Counted from the first letter of the stretch, positions 1-8,225 are shown. The stretch is 40,600 nt of DNA from Flavobacteriia bacterium (GCA_947490145.1 CANLGD010000022.1:1-40600), one strand, 5' to 3'. Made by a program: numbers and translations. The notes: generated by a model from the letters alone, not told the origin.

Positions 1-99
1 AGAAAATATATAGATTTTTACAACAATGAACGAAGACATGAATCTTTAAATTATCAAACCCCAAATGAATATTTTTATCAAAACAAAAAAGTATCCTAA
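1..99 (+). CDS. IS3-family transposase (OrfB), C-terminal fragment cut by window edge
   Basis: The first 32 codons, read in frame 1 from the window edge, end with TAA at 97-99. The peptide includes the string DFYNNERRHESLNYQTPNEY. That is the signature end of the integrase core of IS3-type OrfB transposases (usually YN..R.H..L...TP..Y), so this is the last part of an insertion sequence lying to the left of the window. The catalytic DDE residues are outside the window. The right terminal inverted repeat of the element should lie within the next few dozen bases, so the element ends inside or just beside the 3' end of the minus-strand gene that stops at 107. I could not identify the repeat itself. 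The family assignment rests on this short tail only. Confidence 0.8.
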   Translation, partial: RKYIDFYNNERRHESLNYQTPNEYFYQNKKVS

Positions 100-106
100 A
101 AACACC

Positions 107-1792
107 TTAACTTTGGTGAAAAGTTGCCCAAGCTTTGGGGAGTATTATAAATTGCGCTAAAATATCTTTCATTTCAGAACTGACCTTTTTTGAATCAAGC
201 ATGTTATTTTGTCCAAACATCAAGCGAATTTTAATTCCCTGTGAATGTAAATCTTCCATCAATTTGATTTTCTGATTTAAAAATTCATCTTTCTCAGTAA
301 CAGCAATTTCAACCTCATCAAACTGATTGTAAGCAATATATTCACTCAAAAAAGCGACTGAATATTTTTCAAAAGTTTTCGACCAAATATAAACTGTACG
401 ATTTGTCTCGTCTTCAAAGTTAAAATAATTTGGCAAAAAAAGCGGCACAATTAATTGCTGCATTTCAATACCTGGCATTTTTTCATGCATTTTCAATAAT
501 TTGATGTATAAATTTTGTTTTAAATCCAGTAATTCGATGTCAACTTGCAATAAATCGTCAATTAATTCCAAACCATGAAGTGGATTAAAATCAGCATCTA
601 GTAATTTTGCTTTTACTCTTTCTTGTCTAATCGACTCGTTTAAAAGTATCTTTTTTTGGTGAAAAATAATATATTGTTTTAGTTGATATCGATATTCGTA
701 AGCTTCATTTAGCAATTCAACGCGTTTATTTACTGTTGCTTGCTCTAAAACTTGTAATTGTTTATAAACTTTTTCTTTTTCAAGAATATTTTGTTCTTTA
801 TGTTTAAATTGCAAAGGAATTGTTGAACTAATCCCAGCACTAAAATAAGATCGAGAACCAACATTTTGAGAAATTACATCGTAAAAGTTATAACGAGTAT
901 ATGTTTTCAAACGAATTTCATTAAACCACTTATTTTGATTATTAATTTTCTCAATAAGTGATTTATTTAAAAAATCCAAAGAATTATTTTCAGCACCAGC
1001 AGCAATTTTATCCCCAAGAAACAGCTCATAATTCAAATCAAAAAGCGGTGTTTGGAAACTGAAAAACGAAGAATCGAAAAGTGGAGAAAAGTATTCATTG
1101 TAACTTTGATAAATCCCACGCATTCCTTTTATTTCAGCAATTCTAGTGTGATTTTTTATTAAAAAATCTTTGCTTAGTTTTTTTGCAAAGTACAATTTCT
1201 CAATAATTTCGCTTTGCTCTGAAAGAATTTTTTCTCGTTTGTTTAAAAGATTTGTTTTTTGAAAATTAAACCAATAAATACATTGATTCATCTTTAAAGG
1301 AACATTAACCTTGGAATTTTGAAGTTTAGCAATTTCACTTTGAATTGTCTTGTCGATATCTAAACTTTTCAATTGATTTTTTGAATCCAAATATCCATCT
1401 TTCAAAATATTCCATTCTGCTCCAGCTTGATACCTTGCTCTAAATGAAATATTGTCTTCTAAATCTTGCGTTGGATTTGCATTGAAATTATGTAAGCCTT
1501 CCGCAGTTAAATAAATTCCATTATTTTTTCTTAATAAATTTTCATGCGCTAAATAATAATTTTCCAAAGAAAACTGATTGGCAGTTTCCGTTTTTAAACC
1601 TGAAAAATAAACTAATAAACTAGAATCCCTGTCTGTTTTTAACGGAGAAAAATTTGTTTGCACCAAAACGGAATCAAAAATAGCTTGTAAATCTTTCAGG
1701 TAAGCAGAAAAATTCTTCTCATTTTTACCCTGAGAAAAAAGTAAATTAGTAAAACTAATTAAAATTAAGATATGTAGATATTTTCGTTTGAT
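107..1792 (-). CDS. secreted TolC-like outer-membrane protein, apparent ATC start
   Basis: The gene encodes about 561 residues if read from ATC at 1790-1792. The first conventional start in frame (TTG, 1664-1666) would remove an obvious signal peptide: KRK, a hydrophobic run (HILILISFTNLLF), then SQ. An in-frame TGA lies at 1808-1810, and no ATG, GTG or TTG falls between it and the signal sequence. The rest has a two-fold arrangement: a beta segment around residues 110-130 followed by long helices, then a second beta segment around 305-330 followed by helices rich in E, K, Q and L. This resembles the duplicated barrel-plus-coiled-coil plan of TolC-type efflux proteins. A C-terminal alpha/beta tail of about 100 residues is not typical of TolC. 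A -7 box TACCTTTG lies at 1809-1816 on this strand, which fits a start at 1792. Family assignment is structural inference; no sequence motif proves it. The 3' end touches an IS element, so the natural C-terminus may have been altered. Confidence 0.6.
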   Translation of the reverse strand: MKRKYLHILILISFTNLLFSQGKNEKNFSAYLKDLQAIFDSVLVQTNFSPLKTDRDSSLLVYFSGLKTETANQFSLENYYLAHENLLRKNNGIYLTAEGLHNFNANPTQDLEDNISFRARYQAGAEWNILKDGYLDSKNQLKSLDIDKTIQSEIAKLQNSKVNVPLKMNQCIYWFNFQKTNLLNKREKILSEQSEIIEKLYFAKKLSKDFLIKNHTRIAEIKGMRGIYQSYNEYFSPLFDSSFFSFQTPLFDLNYELFLGDKIAAGAENNSLDFLNKSLIEKINNQNKWFNEIRLKTYTRYNFYDVISQNVGSRSYFSAGISSTIPLQFKHKEQNILEKEKVYKQLQVLEQATVNKRVELLNEAYEYRYQLKQYIIFHQKKILLNESIRQERVKAKLLDADFNPLHGLELIDDLLQVDIELLDLKQNLYIKLLKMHEKMPGIEMQQLIVPLFLPNYFNFEDETNRTVYIWSKTFEKYSVAFLSEYIAYNQFDEVEIAVTEKDEFLNQKIKLMEDLHSQGIKIRLMFGQNNMLDSKKVSSEMKDILAQFIILPKAWATFHQS

Positions 1793-1808
1793 ACTCTGAA
1801 ATAATCCT

Positions 1809-1816
1809 CAAAGGTA
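1809..1816 (-). promoter_or_regulatory. -7 promoter box (TACCTTTG) for the TolC-like gene
   Basis: Read on the minus strand the bases are TACCTTTG, an exact match to the Bacteroidota -7 consensus TAnnTTTG. Transcription would begin near 1805, about 13 bases before the proposed ATC start at 1792. I see no clear TTTG -33 box at the expected distance, so this is a partial match. Confidence 0.4.
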
Positions 1817-1865
1817 GTTAAATAACACCCACTAATACTATGTAAAATATTTATTACACAATTAT

Positions 1866-1897
1866 TTTGCTTTATTATTTTATTGCTATTAACTTTG
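1866..1897 (+). promoter_or_regulatory. Bacteroidota-type promoter of bshC, possibly giving a leaderless mRNA
   Basis: TTTG at 1866-1869 and TAACTTTG at 1890-1897 are separated by 20 bases, an exact match to the Bacteroidota housekeeping promoter (TTTG, 19-21 base spacer, TAnnTTTG). The start point expected four to seven bases after the -7 box falls at about 1901-1904, on or next to the bshC ATG at 1901. Confidence 0.65.
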
Positions 1898-1900
1898 TTT

Positions 1901-3481
1901 ATGCAAAAGTCTCTTATAAATCGAATTGAAACGAATTGTTTCAGTGAATTTTCAAATAAACTTGCGTATGATCAATCATTTTTCAAGGAATTAATTCGAA
2001 CTGAATTTTCCTTAAAGGCTTTTGAAAATCAAATCAAATTGAAAAATAATTTTTCGAGGGAGAAAAGGAATGTTTTGCATAAAACTTTAGTTTCGCAGTA
2101 TAATTCAGTTGATTTTTCGCAGAAAACAAAAGAAAATATCGATTTACTCCTAAGCCAAAATACATTTACTGTAGCAACCGGACACCAATTAAATATTTTT
2201 ACTGGGCCAATTTATTTTATTTATAAAATTCTGCATGTCATTAAATTGGCAGAAGAATTAAAAAATACTTATCCTGAAAAAAAATTCGTTCCAATTTATT
2301 GGATGGCTTCTGAAGATCACGATTTTGAGGAAATAAATCACACTTTTTTGTTCAACAGAAAAATTTCTTGGGAATCAGATTTTGGTGGAGCAGTTGGAAA
2401 ATATCCTTTTGAAAGTTTTTCAGATTTAAAAGCAGAAGTAAAACAATTTTTTGCAAATTATCCTGATTCAAAAATTCATACTTTATTAGAGAAATATAAA
2501 GGAAATAATTTGGCAGAAGCAACATTTTCTTTTGTAAATGAATTATTTAAAGAATATGGATTGGTAATAATTGATGCAGATAAAAGAGAATTGAAAATGG
2601 AATTTATTCCAATTTTGAAAGAAGAAATTGAAAGTTCATTTTCTGAAAATGCCGTGTCAGAATCTAATAAAATAATTGAACAATTAGGTTTTAAACCCCA
2701 GATTTTTGCTCGACCTATTAATTTATTTTATCTTTCAGAAAAAAGTCGAATTAGAATAATAAAGTCCGATAATATATTTCAAATTGAAGGTTTAGGGAAT
2801 TTTACCAAGGAAGAAATTTTAGATTTAATTGCTTCAAATCCTGAGAATTTTTCTCCAAATGTAGTTTTACGACCAGTTTACCAGGAAACAATTTTACCAA
2901 ATTTAGCTTATATTGGTGGTGGCGGAGAAATTGCTTATTGGACTCAATTAAAAGGAGTTTTTGATGCCGCAAACATTCCTTTTCCATTAATTCAAGTTAG
3001 AAATTCTATTCAAATTCTTGATAAAAACGCTCAGAAAAAGGCTGCCAAATTAGGATTTTTAAATGAAGAATTATTTTTATCCTTAGACGAATTGATGCAA
3101 ATTTACCTTCGAAAAAATCTTAAGGAAGAAATCGATTTTACTGAATTAGAAAATCAAGGTCAAAGCTTGGCAATACTTTTCGACAAGCAAATTACTGGTT
3201 TTGATTCCAATTTAAAAAATTATGCGGAAGCCGAAAAAACGAAGCTGCAAAATCAACTTGACAGCGTCAAACAAAAAATTAAAAAATTGCAAAAAAGTCA
3301 ATTTGATCAGGAACTAAAGCAAATTAAAGATTTGAAAAATAAATTACTTCCAAATAATGGTTTGCAAGAAAGAACAGATAATTTCTTGAATTTTTGTCCC
3401 GATGGTGATTATGAAAAATTAATTTCAGAACTTTTTGAATTAATAAACCCTTTTGAAAAAGACTTGATTATTTTGAGTTGA
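1901..3481 (+). CDS. bshC: bacillithiol biosynthesis cysteine-adding enzyme BshC
   Basis: The product (526 aa) catalyses the last step of bacillithiol synthesis, joining cysteine to glucosaminyl-malate in the cytoplasm. The family is recognised by VATGHQLNIFTGP (about residues 89-101), the following FIYKI, and YWMASEDHDFEEI (about 130-142). The C-terminal third has the long coiled coil typical of BshC (about 425-490, with many K, Q and L). Length is normal for the family. I chose the ATG at 1901. A TTG six codons upstream (1883) is also in frame but lies ahead of the -7 promoter box TAACTTTG at 1890-1897 and so would not be transcribed. With that promoter the message would have almost no leader. 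The other bacillithiol genes (bshA, bshB) are not in this window. The divergent neighbour is the TolC-like gene, with the promoters of both in the gap. Confidence 0.93.
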   Translation: MQKSLINRIETNCFSEFSNKLAYDQSFFKELIRTEFSLKAFENQIKLKNNFSREKRNVLHKTLVSQYNSVDFSQKTKENIDLLLSQNTFTVATGHQLNIFTGPIYFIYKILHVIKLAEELKNTYPEKKFVPIYWMASEDHDFEEINHTFLFNRKISWESDFGGAVGKYPFESFSDLKAEVKQFFANYPDSKIHTLLEKYKGNNLAEATFSFVNELFKEYGLVIIDADKRELKMEFIPILKEEIESSFSENAVSESNKIIEQLGFKPQIFARPINLFYLSEKSRIRIIKSDNIFQIEGLGNFTKEEILDLIASNPENFSPNVVLRPVYQETILPNLAYIGGGGEIAYWTQLKGVFDAANIPFPLIQVRNSIQILDKNAQKKAAKLGFLNEELFLSLDELMQIYLRKNLKEEIDFTELENQGQSLAILFDKQITGFDSNLKNYAEAEKTKLQNQLDSVKQKIKKLQKSQFDQELKQIKDLKNKLLPNNGLQERTDNFLNFCPDGDYEKLISELFELINPFEKDLIILS

Positions 3482-3552
3482 ACAGCATAAATGGATTGAT
3501 CTTGAACGAATTTTAAACTTGATTGTACAAACTAAAAATTAAAATTTGCGTC

Positions 3553-4677
3553 ATGAAAAAAATTGCTCAAAGAATCTGTCAAGGAATCATCGTTTTTGGT
3601 TTAAGTTTTACTTCTTTTTCACAAAATCAGAATGGAAACATCCAAATTGCTATTTTATTTGATACTTCAAATAGTATGGATGGTTTAATTGAACAAGCGA
3701 AATCACGTATTTGGAAAATTGTTAATACGATGTCAACCTTAAGATATAATGGACAAATTCCAAAAATTGAAATCGCTTTATACGATTATGGAAATGATAA
3801 CATTACGTCAAACAAAGATTTTGTGCGCCAAATCTTACCTTTGACGGGAGATTTAGATTTGATTTCTCAAAAATTATTTGGTCTTACAACACGCGGTGGA
3901 AGTGAATATTGCGGTGCCGTAATTTCTTATTCTGTCAAAGAATTGGAATGGAGTTCAAATCCAAACAGCATGAAAATGATTTACATTGCAGGAAATGAGC
4001 CTTTTAATCAAGGAACATTAAATTACAAAGAAGTAATGAAAACTGCTGTTAAACAAAACATTCAGGTAAACACAATTTATTGTGGAGATTACCAAAAAGG
4101 AATTAACGAATTTTGGTACGATGGTTCCCAACTTGGAAAAGGAGAATATTCAAACATCAATTCTAATATAGTTGTAAAACATTATGACACTCCTTACGAT
4201 CAAAAAATTAGAGCCTTCAATGATTCGCTTAACAGAACATATTATGGTTTTGGTGTAGAAGGAAAAATGAAGAAAGAATCTCAAGCATTTGAAGATAAAA
4301 ATGCAGTAATGCAATCAGCAGAAGCAATAACTGAAAGAGCAATCGTGAAATCCAAAAAAGTTTACAATAATGCGAAATGGGATATTGTAGATGCAAGTAT
4401 GGAAGATTCAACTCGAATTTTAAAATTGAAAGAAGAAGAATTACCAGCAGAATTAAAAGGTAAAAACGAAAAAGAAAAATTAGAATTTATTGAATCTAAA
4501 AAAGTAGAAAGAGAAAAATACCAAAAAATGATTCAAGAATTATCTGTCAAAAGAGATGAAAACATCAATGAACAAAAAACGAATGATGTAAATCCAGAAG
4601 CAGATTTTGGGGAAGAAATCAAAAAAAATGTGCTAAAAAATGCGGAGGTTAAAGGTTTTAAAGTCGAGTTAAAATAA
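3553..4677 (+). CDS. secreted von Willebrand factor A (VWA) domain protein
   Basis: Protein of 374 aa. I start it at ATG 3553, which gives an N-terminal signal peptide (KKIAQR, a hydrophobic stretch IIVFGLSFTSFS, then Q). A TTG start at 3523 would add ten residues ahead of it and hide the signal. The VWA domain starts at about residue 30. Its metal-site motif is DTSNSMDG (DxSxS, about residues 38-45), and the core continues to about 220 with the conserved threonine region (TTRGGSEYCG) and two cysteines (YCG near 110 and 185). The C-terminal 120 residues are charged, lysine- and glutamate-rich, and predicted helical. The role is unknown; VWA proteins usually mediate metal-dependent protein binding in the periplasm or on the surface. 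Its stop overlaps the stop of convergent aroK by nine bases. Confidence 0.8.
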   Translation: MKKIAQRICQGIIVFGLSFTSFSQNQNGNIQIAILFDTSNSMDGLIEQAKSRIWKIVNTMSTLRYNGQIPKIEIALYDYGNDNITSNKDFVRQILPLTGDLDLISQKLFGLTTRGGSEYCGAVISYSVKELEWSSNPNSMKMIYIAGNEPFNQGTLNYKEVMKTAVKQNIQVNTIYCGDYQKGINEFWYDGSQLGKGEYSNINSNIVVKHYDTPYDQKIRAFNDSLNRTYYGFGVEGKMKKESQAFEDKNAVMQSAEAITERAIVKSKKVYNNAKWDIVDASMEDSTRILKLKEEELPAELKGKNEKEKLEFIESKKVEREKYQKMIQELSVKRDENINEQKTNDVNPEADFGEEIKKNVLKNAEVKGFKVELK

Positions 4678-5169
4678 AATCGATTCAATAAAATTTATAT
4701 TTTGCTCCTTTCCAGATAAGGTAAACTTTGCCTGAGCATAAAAATCTTCTCGCTTTGCTAATAATTCTTTAACGAAGGTATAAACCTCATCTTTTGATTT
4801 ACCTTTAGCTAAAGGTCTAATTGTTTTTGCATTCAAAATTCTTTTTGAAAGTTCAATTGGATTTAATTTGACGTAAAAAGTGGTGCCAACTTGATTTAAT
4901 AGCATCATATTTTCATTAAAACAAGGCAAACCTCCACCAGTTGAAATGATGCAGTTTTGTTTATCTTGTAATGAAACGATTAATTTTTTTTCTAATTCTC
5001 GAAAGTGATTTTCACCAAATTTTTCAAAAATTTCGGCAACAGAACAATTTTCATTTTTTTCAATTTCTTGGTCAGTATCAATAAACTCAAAATTCAATTT
5101 ATTAGCCAATTTTTTTCCTAATGTGGATTTCCCACATGCCATGAAACCAATAAGAATGATATTTTTCAT
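4669..5169 (-). CDS. aroK: shikimate kinase
   Basis: The product (166 aa) phosphorylates shikimate with ATP, the fifth step of the chorismate pathway. The Walker A loop is at residues 8-16 (GFMACGKST). The substrate and magnesium aspartates are in DTD (31-33), the shikimate-binding arginine is near 57 (FRELE), the GGG motif is at 78-80, and the lid arginine is in TIRPL near 118. Length and motif spacing are typical. The ATG at 5169 puts the P-loop at the expected distance from the N-terminus. The gene overlaps the convergent VWA gene by nine bases at its 3' end. It stands alone on this strand; no other aro genes are nearby. I see no clear TAnnTTTG promoter upstream. Confidence 0.95.
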   Translation of the reverse strand: MKNIILIGFMACGKSTLGKKLANKLNFEFIDTDQEIEKNENCSVAEIFEKFGENHFRELEKKLIVSLQDKQNCIISTGGGLPCFNENMMLLNQVGTTFYVKLNPIELSKRILNAKTIRPLAKGKSKDEVYTFVKELLAKREDFYAQAKFTLSGKEQNINFIESILF

Positions 5170-5331
5170 GGTGTAAAACTAGGAATAATTTAAGTAAAAC
5201 AATTAAATGTTTCCTATAAAAGTAGCTCAAAAGTTTAAGCATTTGAAATTTAAATGTTCCATGTGTAAAATTTATTTGATTACACTCATATCTGATACTA
5301 AAATTGCATTTAATACTGAAATCTAATTTTT

Positions 5332-5356
5332 GTTCTTTTTCATTGCCAAAAAGAAC
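5332..5356. repeat. A/T hairpin at the head of a palindromic intergenic repeat
   Basis: GTTCTTTTT (5332-5340) and AAAAAGAAC (5348-5356) form a perfect 9-bp inverted repeat with a 7-base loop (CATTGCC). It lies directly ahead of the larger nested palindrome at 5373-5484. From general memory of flavobacterial genomes, intergenic sequences containing AAAAAGAACCAAAA followed by a longer palindrome are common; I cannot verify that here. Confidence 0.6.
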
Positions 5357-5372
5357 CAAAAGGCTAGTGCTT

Positions 5373-5484
5373 GAAAACGCATCTACCTTTCAACAAACGA
5401 CGCTAAAAAATCAAAAATCGTTGCACTCAAACACTTGATTTTTATACGCTTACTTATTATGAAAGGTGCCAGATTTACGTTTTC
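5373..5484. repeat. nested imperfect palindrome, about 112 bp
   Basis: Three sets of inverted arms are nested around one centre. GAAAACG (5373-5379) pairs with CGTTTTC (5478-5484). ACCTTTCA (5385-5392) pairs with TGAAAGGT (5460-5467). AAAAATCAA (5406-5414) pairs with TTGATTTTT (5435-5443). There is no ORF of note. The arms suggest a long interrupted hairpin, either an interspersed palindromic repeat or a structured RNA. It sits between aroK and a decayed transporter gene. Confidence 0.6.
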
Positions 5485-5614
5485 GAGGCACGATTTAACG
5501 CACCAAACCATAATTGACTTAAAAAATATAATCTTATTGTAATAGTGAGCTTAATCAAAAAATTTATTTGAAATATATTACAAGCTTTTTTATAAAAAAA
5601 TGATTCTATAGTTG

Positions 5615-5991
5615 TTATTGCTTTAAAATTCGTTTTTCAGGTATTATTTTACTGAGCATTTTTGAAATCATTGGCACCAAACCAATAAAAAGTAGAATTC
5701 CTCAGATATTAAAAATTAGATGAGCAGTTGCAATGTGCTGATGCAATGAAGTTTCACCTGAAATTAAATTCACGAGAGAAATAAAAGTATTTATCAAGAG
5801 TAGGGCTAAAAAACGGAAACAAAGTTAAACAATAAATGAAATTCACCTACTCTAAGCGCGTAACTTAAGTGACCAATTGAAGCAATTAATGTAACTGAGC
5901 GAGTTCCAATTTCAGAACCAATCATTACCGCGACGGCTGCGCTCAAATTGATCAGACTTTGATTTGACAAGGAAATTATTATTACAATCAT
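5615..5991 (-). pseudogene. decayed Na+/phosphate cotransporter (NptA/PF02690-like), C-terminal half only
   Basis: On the minus strand 5991-5806 reads as a membrane peptide containing LINLSAAVAVMIGSEIGT and then HLLFNFVSVF. This is the Na/Pi cotransporter pattern of a GaNIGT motif, a Ala/Arg-containing loop and a HxLFN motif. The frame then breaks at a run of T (A run 5808-5813 on the plus strand). Adding one base restores a frame that continues with HIATAHLIFN, an in-frame TGA (5702-5704), and GILLFIGLVPMISKMLSKII, ending with TAA at 5615-5617. So there is one frameshift, one nonsense codon and loss of the N-terminal half. Upstream of 5991 the sequence is plain AT-rich DNA with no recognisable transporter segment. 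The match is from motif memory; a database search would settle it. Confidence 0.75.
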
Positions 5992-6181
5992 TACAGAAAA
6001 AAAAGTTTAAATTACATATTTTACAGTATTGATTATCAATAAATTAATTAAATAAAATAATTAGTTTGGATGAATAAAAAAGTGTAACTTCAACAAAATT
6101 ATAATAGTTAAACAAACAATTTTAGCAGTTGATTTTCTGTTTAGATTATTAAACTTTAGAATTACTTTAACATAAAATAGT

Positions 6182-7834
6182 ATCAAAAAAATAATAAAAC
6201 GCTTTTTAATTTTTGCAGTTATTCTTTGTGTTTCTGTTACACTCTTTATTGTGTTTTTTTTAAAGGATTTATTGGTAAATAGATTAACAAAAGAACTTGA
6301 TCAAACTTTTCATAATTATTATACATTAAAATATGAATCAATAAAACCATCAATAAATTTGAATGGTTTAACTATTTTAATTCAAAAACCAAGTCTTGTC
6401 TGTGATACAAATAAACATAAATTGAACGATAAATTTCCAACATTATTTTTCCACTCAGATCAATTAGAAATTAAAAATATTTCTATTAGTAAAATCCTTT
6501 TTACAGACGATTTGGTATTGCAAAGTTTGAACTTAAAAAAACCACATTTAAAACTCATAATATTTGATTCTACAAGCATCGTTAAAAAGCAAAAAAGAAT
6601 TAGAAACAGAAGCAAAACCATTCGTTTTCTCTCTGTAAAGAAAATCAATATTGAAGGTGGAAGTCTGGCTTGTTCGCACTACAAAGACATAAAGGATACA
6701 ACATTTATGGGGCTAGATATTAATTCGAATGTCGAAAACATAAAATTAAATGTCAGTAAGTTAAAGAAAATTGTTTTTACCTTAACTCCAAAAAATAAAT
6801 TTTCAATTTCAATTTCAAAAGCCATTTATTTGCCTTATAAATCGAATTATTTTTTTAAAATGGATTCTATGGTTTTAAATGATCGAATTAAACTTATTTC
6901 TGCTAAAAATATTTCTGAGAAAACACTAAAATCAAAAATTGAAATCAGTCGTCTATTTGAGTTTTCAAAAATAATTTCAGATGTTAAAATTAAATCGCTC
7001 TTAATCAATAATTATAATTTAAAAGAGCTCGTTTTGCAAAAGTCGATTGTGCTTCATTCAATTAAATTGGATAAAGTAGAATTGGATTTATTCAAAAATA
7101 AAAAGCGGAGATTAAATAAAAAGCGAGAGCGTTTATTAATTCAAGAAATGCTAACAGCTTTGCCTTTCCTGCTTAAAATTGATACTGTAATAATCACCAA
7201 TTCAAGTTTGAATTTTGAAATAATTGATTACAAAACAAAATCGCCAGTTATCATTTATTTAAGCGGAGTGAATGTAATTCTAAATAATATTAATACTTTT
7301 AGAGGAGCTCATGATACACTAATTTTGAGTGGAAATGGTAAAATTATGGATCGAGCTTTGTTTCATTTGAAAATTGTTTTTCCTAATATTTTTGATGCCA
7401 AACACTATTATTTAGGTTCAGTTGGACACATGTCATTTCAAAAATTCAATCCAATACTTTCGAGTTATTCAGGAATTCAATTTGTTGATGGAAGTATTCA
7501 ATCCATTGTATTTTCAGGAAAATGTAATAAATATGAAAACAGAGGTTCATTGGTTTTTAGATACAAAAACCTCAAAATAAAATCTGAAAAAATAAATCGA
7601 AATGGCAAAAAGAAAAAAGCAAGAATAGCAAGCTTTTTTGGAAATTTGATTTTACAGAATAACAATCCACGAAACAAGAATGAAGCAGCAGAAAAATATT
7701 CCTATTATCTAAAAAGGGACAAACATCAAAGTCACATTGCGCTTTTGTTTAACGGTGTACTTGAAGGAGTAAAAAATACTCTGGTAAACAAAAAAACTCA
7801 AGATAGAATCAAGCGATTTAAAGGAAAAAGTTGA
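6182..7834 (+). CDS. membrane-anchored AsmA-like protein, apparent ATC start
   Basis: The product is about 550 aa if read from ATC at 6182-6184. GTG at 6251 is the first conventional start, but it lies inside a hydrophobic N-terminal anchor: KKIIKR, then FLIFAVILCVSVTLFIVFF, then KDLL. An in-frame TAA at 6173-6175 is only two codons before the ATC, so the choice is narrow. After the anchor the protein is a long run of beta-rich segments with the pattern of AsmA/DUF748-type periplasmic proteins: LxIxNISISKILFTDDLVLQ, then SVKKINIEGGSL, then LKIDTVIITNSSLNFEI. Proteins of this architecture are tail- or head-anchored in the inner membrane and are linked to outer-membrane lipid transport or assembly. 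Family assignment is by architecture only. The C-terminus is strongly basic. It stands alone, with long gene-free flanks on both sides. Confidence 0.6.
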   Translation: MKKIIKRFLIFAVILCVSVTLFIVFFLKDLLVNRLTKELDQTFHNYYTLKYESIKPSINLNGLTILIQKPSLVCDTNKHKLNDKFPTLFFHSDQLEIKNISISKILFTDDLVLQSLNLKKPHLKLIIFDSTSIVKKQKRIRNRSKTIRFLSVKKINIEGGSLACSHYKDIKDTTFMGLDINSNVENIKLNVSKLKKIVFTLTPKNKFSISISKAIYLPYKSNYFFKMDSMVLNDRIKLISAKNISEKTLKSKIEISRLFEFSKIISDVKIKSLLINNYNLKELVLQKSIVLHSIKLDKVELDLFKNKKRRLNKKRERLLIQEMLTALPFLLKIDTVIITNSSLNFEIIDYKTKSPVIIYLSGVNVILNNINTFRGAHDTLILSGNGKIMDRALFHLKIVFPNIFDAKHYYLGSVGHMSFQKFNPILSSYSGIQFVDGSIQSIVFSGKCNKYENRGSLVFRYKNLKIKSEKINRNGKKKKARIASFFGNLILQNNNPRNKNEAAEKYSYYLKRDKHQSHIALLFNGVLEGVKNTLVNKKTQDRIKRFKGKS

Positions 7835-8205
7835 CAAGGAAAACTTATTTTAACACCTTTTGAGCGCAAGAATTAGCGCAAATAAGTGCTAAAAGTCAGG
7901 TAATTATTTTGTTTTTAGCATTGTTGTTCTGTTTATCATTCGTTATTATCCAGTTTGAATGATTTAAACCTAAAATTTTGAGGAGAAAATTCTTATGAAA
8001 ATGAATTTAATGATAACACAGAAATTATGCTGAACACTAAAAAAAAGCTATTTTTTTACTCAAATGGATATTTTTTAACGAAGTACACAAAATATTTATC
8101 TTCACATATAAAGTTGTTTAACATTTAAATATTACAAAAAAAGACTATTTTTCTAAAATTCAAAGTGCTTTTTTTACATTTCAACTATTTTGTTTCTTTC
8201 GAATA
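7835..8205. other. gene-free stretch between the AsmA-like gene and the TonB receptor
   Basis: There is no ORF with family resemblance on either strand. A purine-rich AGGAGA lies before a 12-codon frame near 7995 that stops at once and has no clear meaning. A direct repeat of GCGCAA occurs near 7863-7880, and the region around 8040-8060 is an A-run/T-run that could form a weak hairpin. The right end holds the promoter of the next gene. Confidence 0.5.
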
Positions 8206-8217
8206 ATGAAAGATAAT

Positions 8218-8225
8218 TACTTTTG
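8218..8225 (+). promoter_or_regulatory. -7 promoter box (TACTTTTG) for the TonB-dependent receptor
   Basis: TACTTTTG matches TAnnTTTG exactly. Transcription would start near 8229, which favours the ATG at 8251 (22-base leader) over the in-frame ATG at 8206. The nearest upstream TTTG (8189-8192) is 25 bases away, longer than the usual spacer. Confidence 0.45.

Noticed and set aside
1883-1900. TTG start for bshC giving six more residues
   Set aside because: It lies ahead of the -7 promoter box TAACTTTG (1890-1897), so it would not be transcribed; ATG 1901 matches homologues better.
5102-5359. 85-codon minus-strand frame over the aroK start and upstream region
   Set aside because: It overlaps the real aroK N-terminus in another frame and its sequence has no protein-like pattern.
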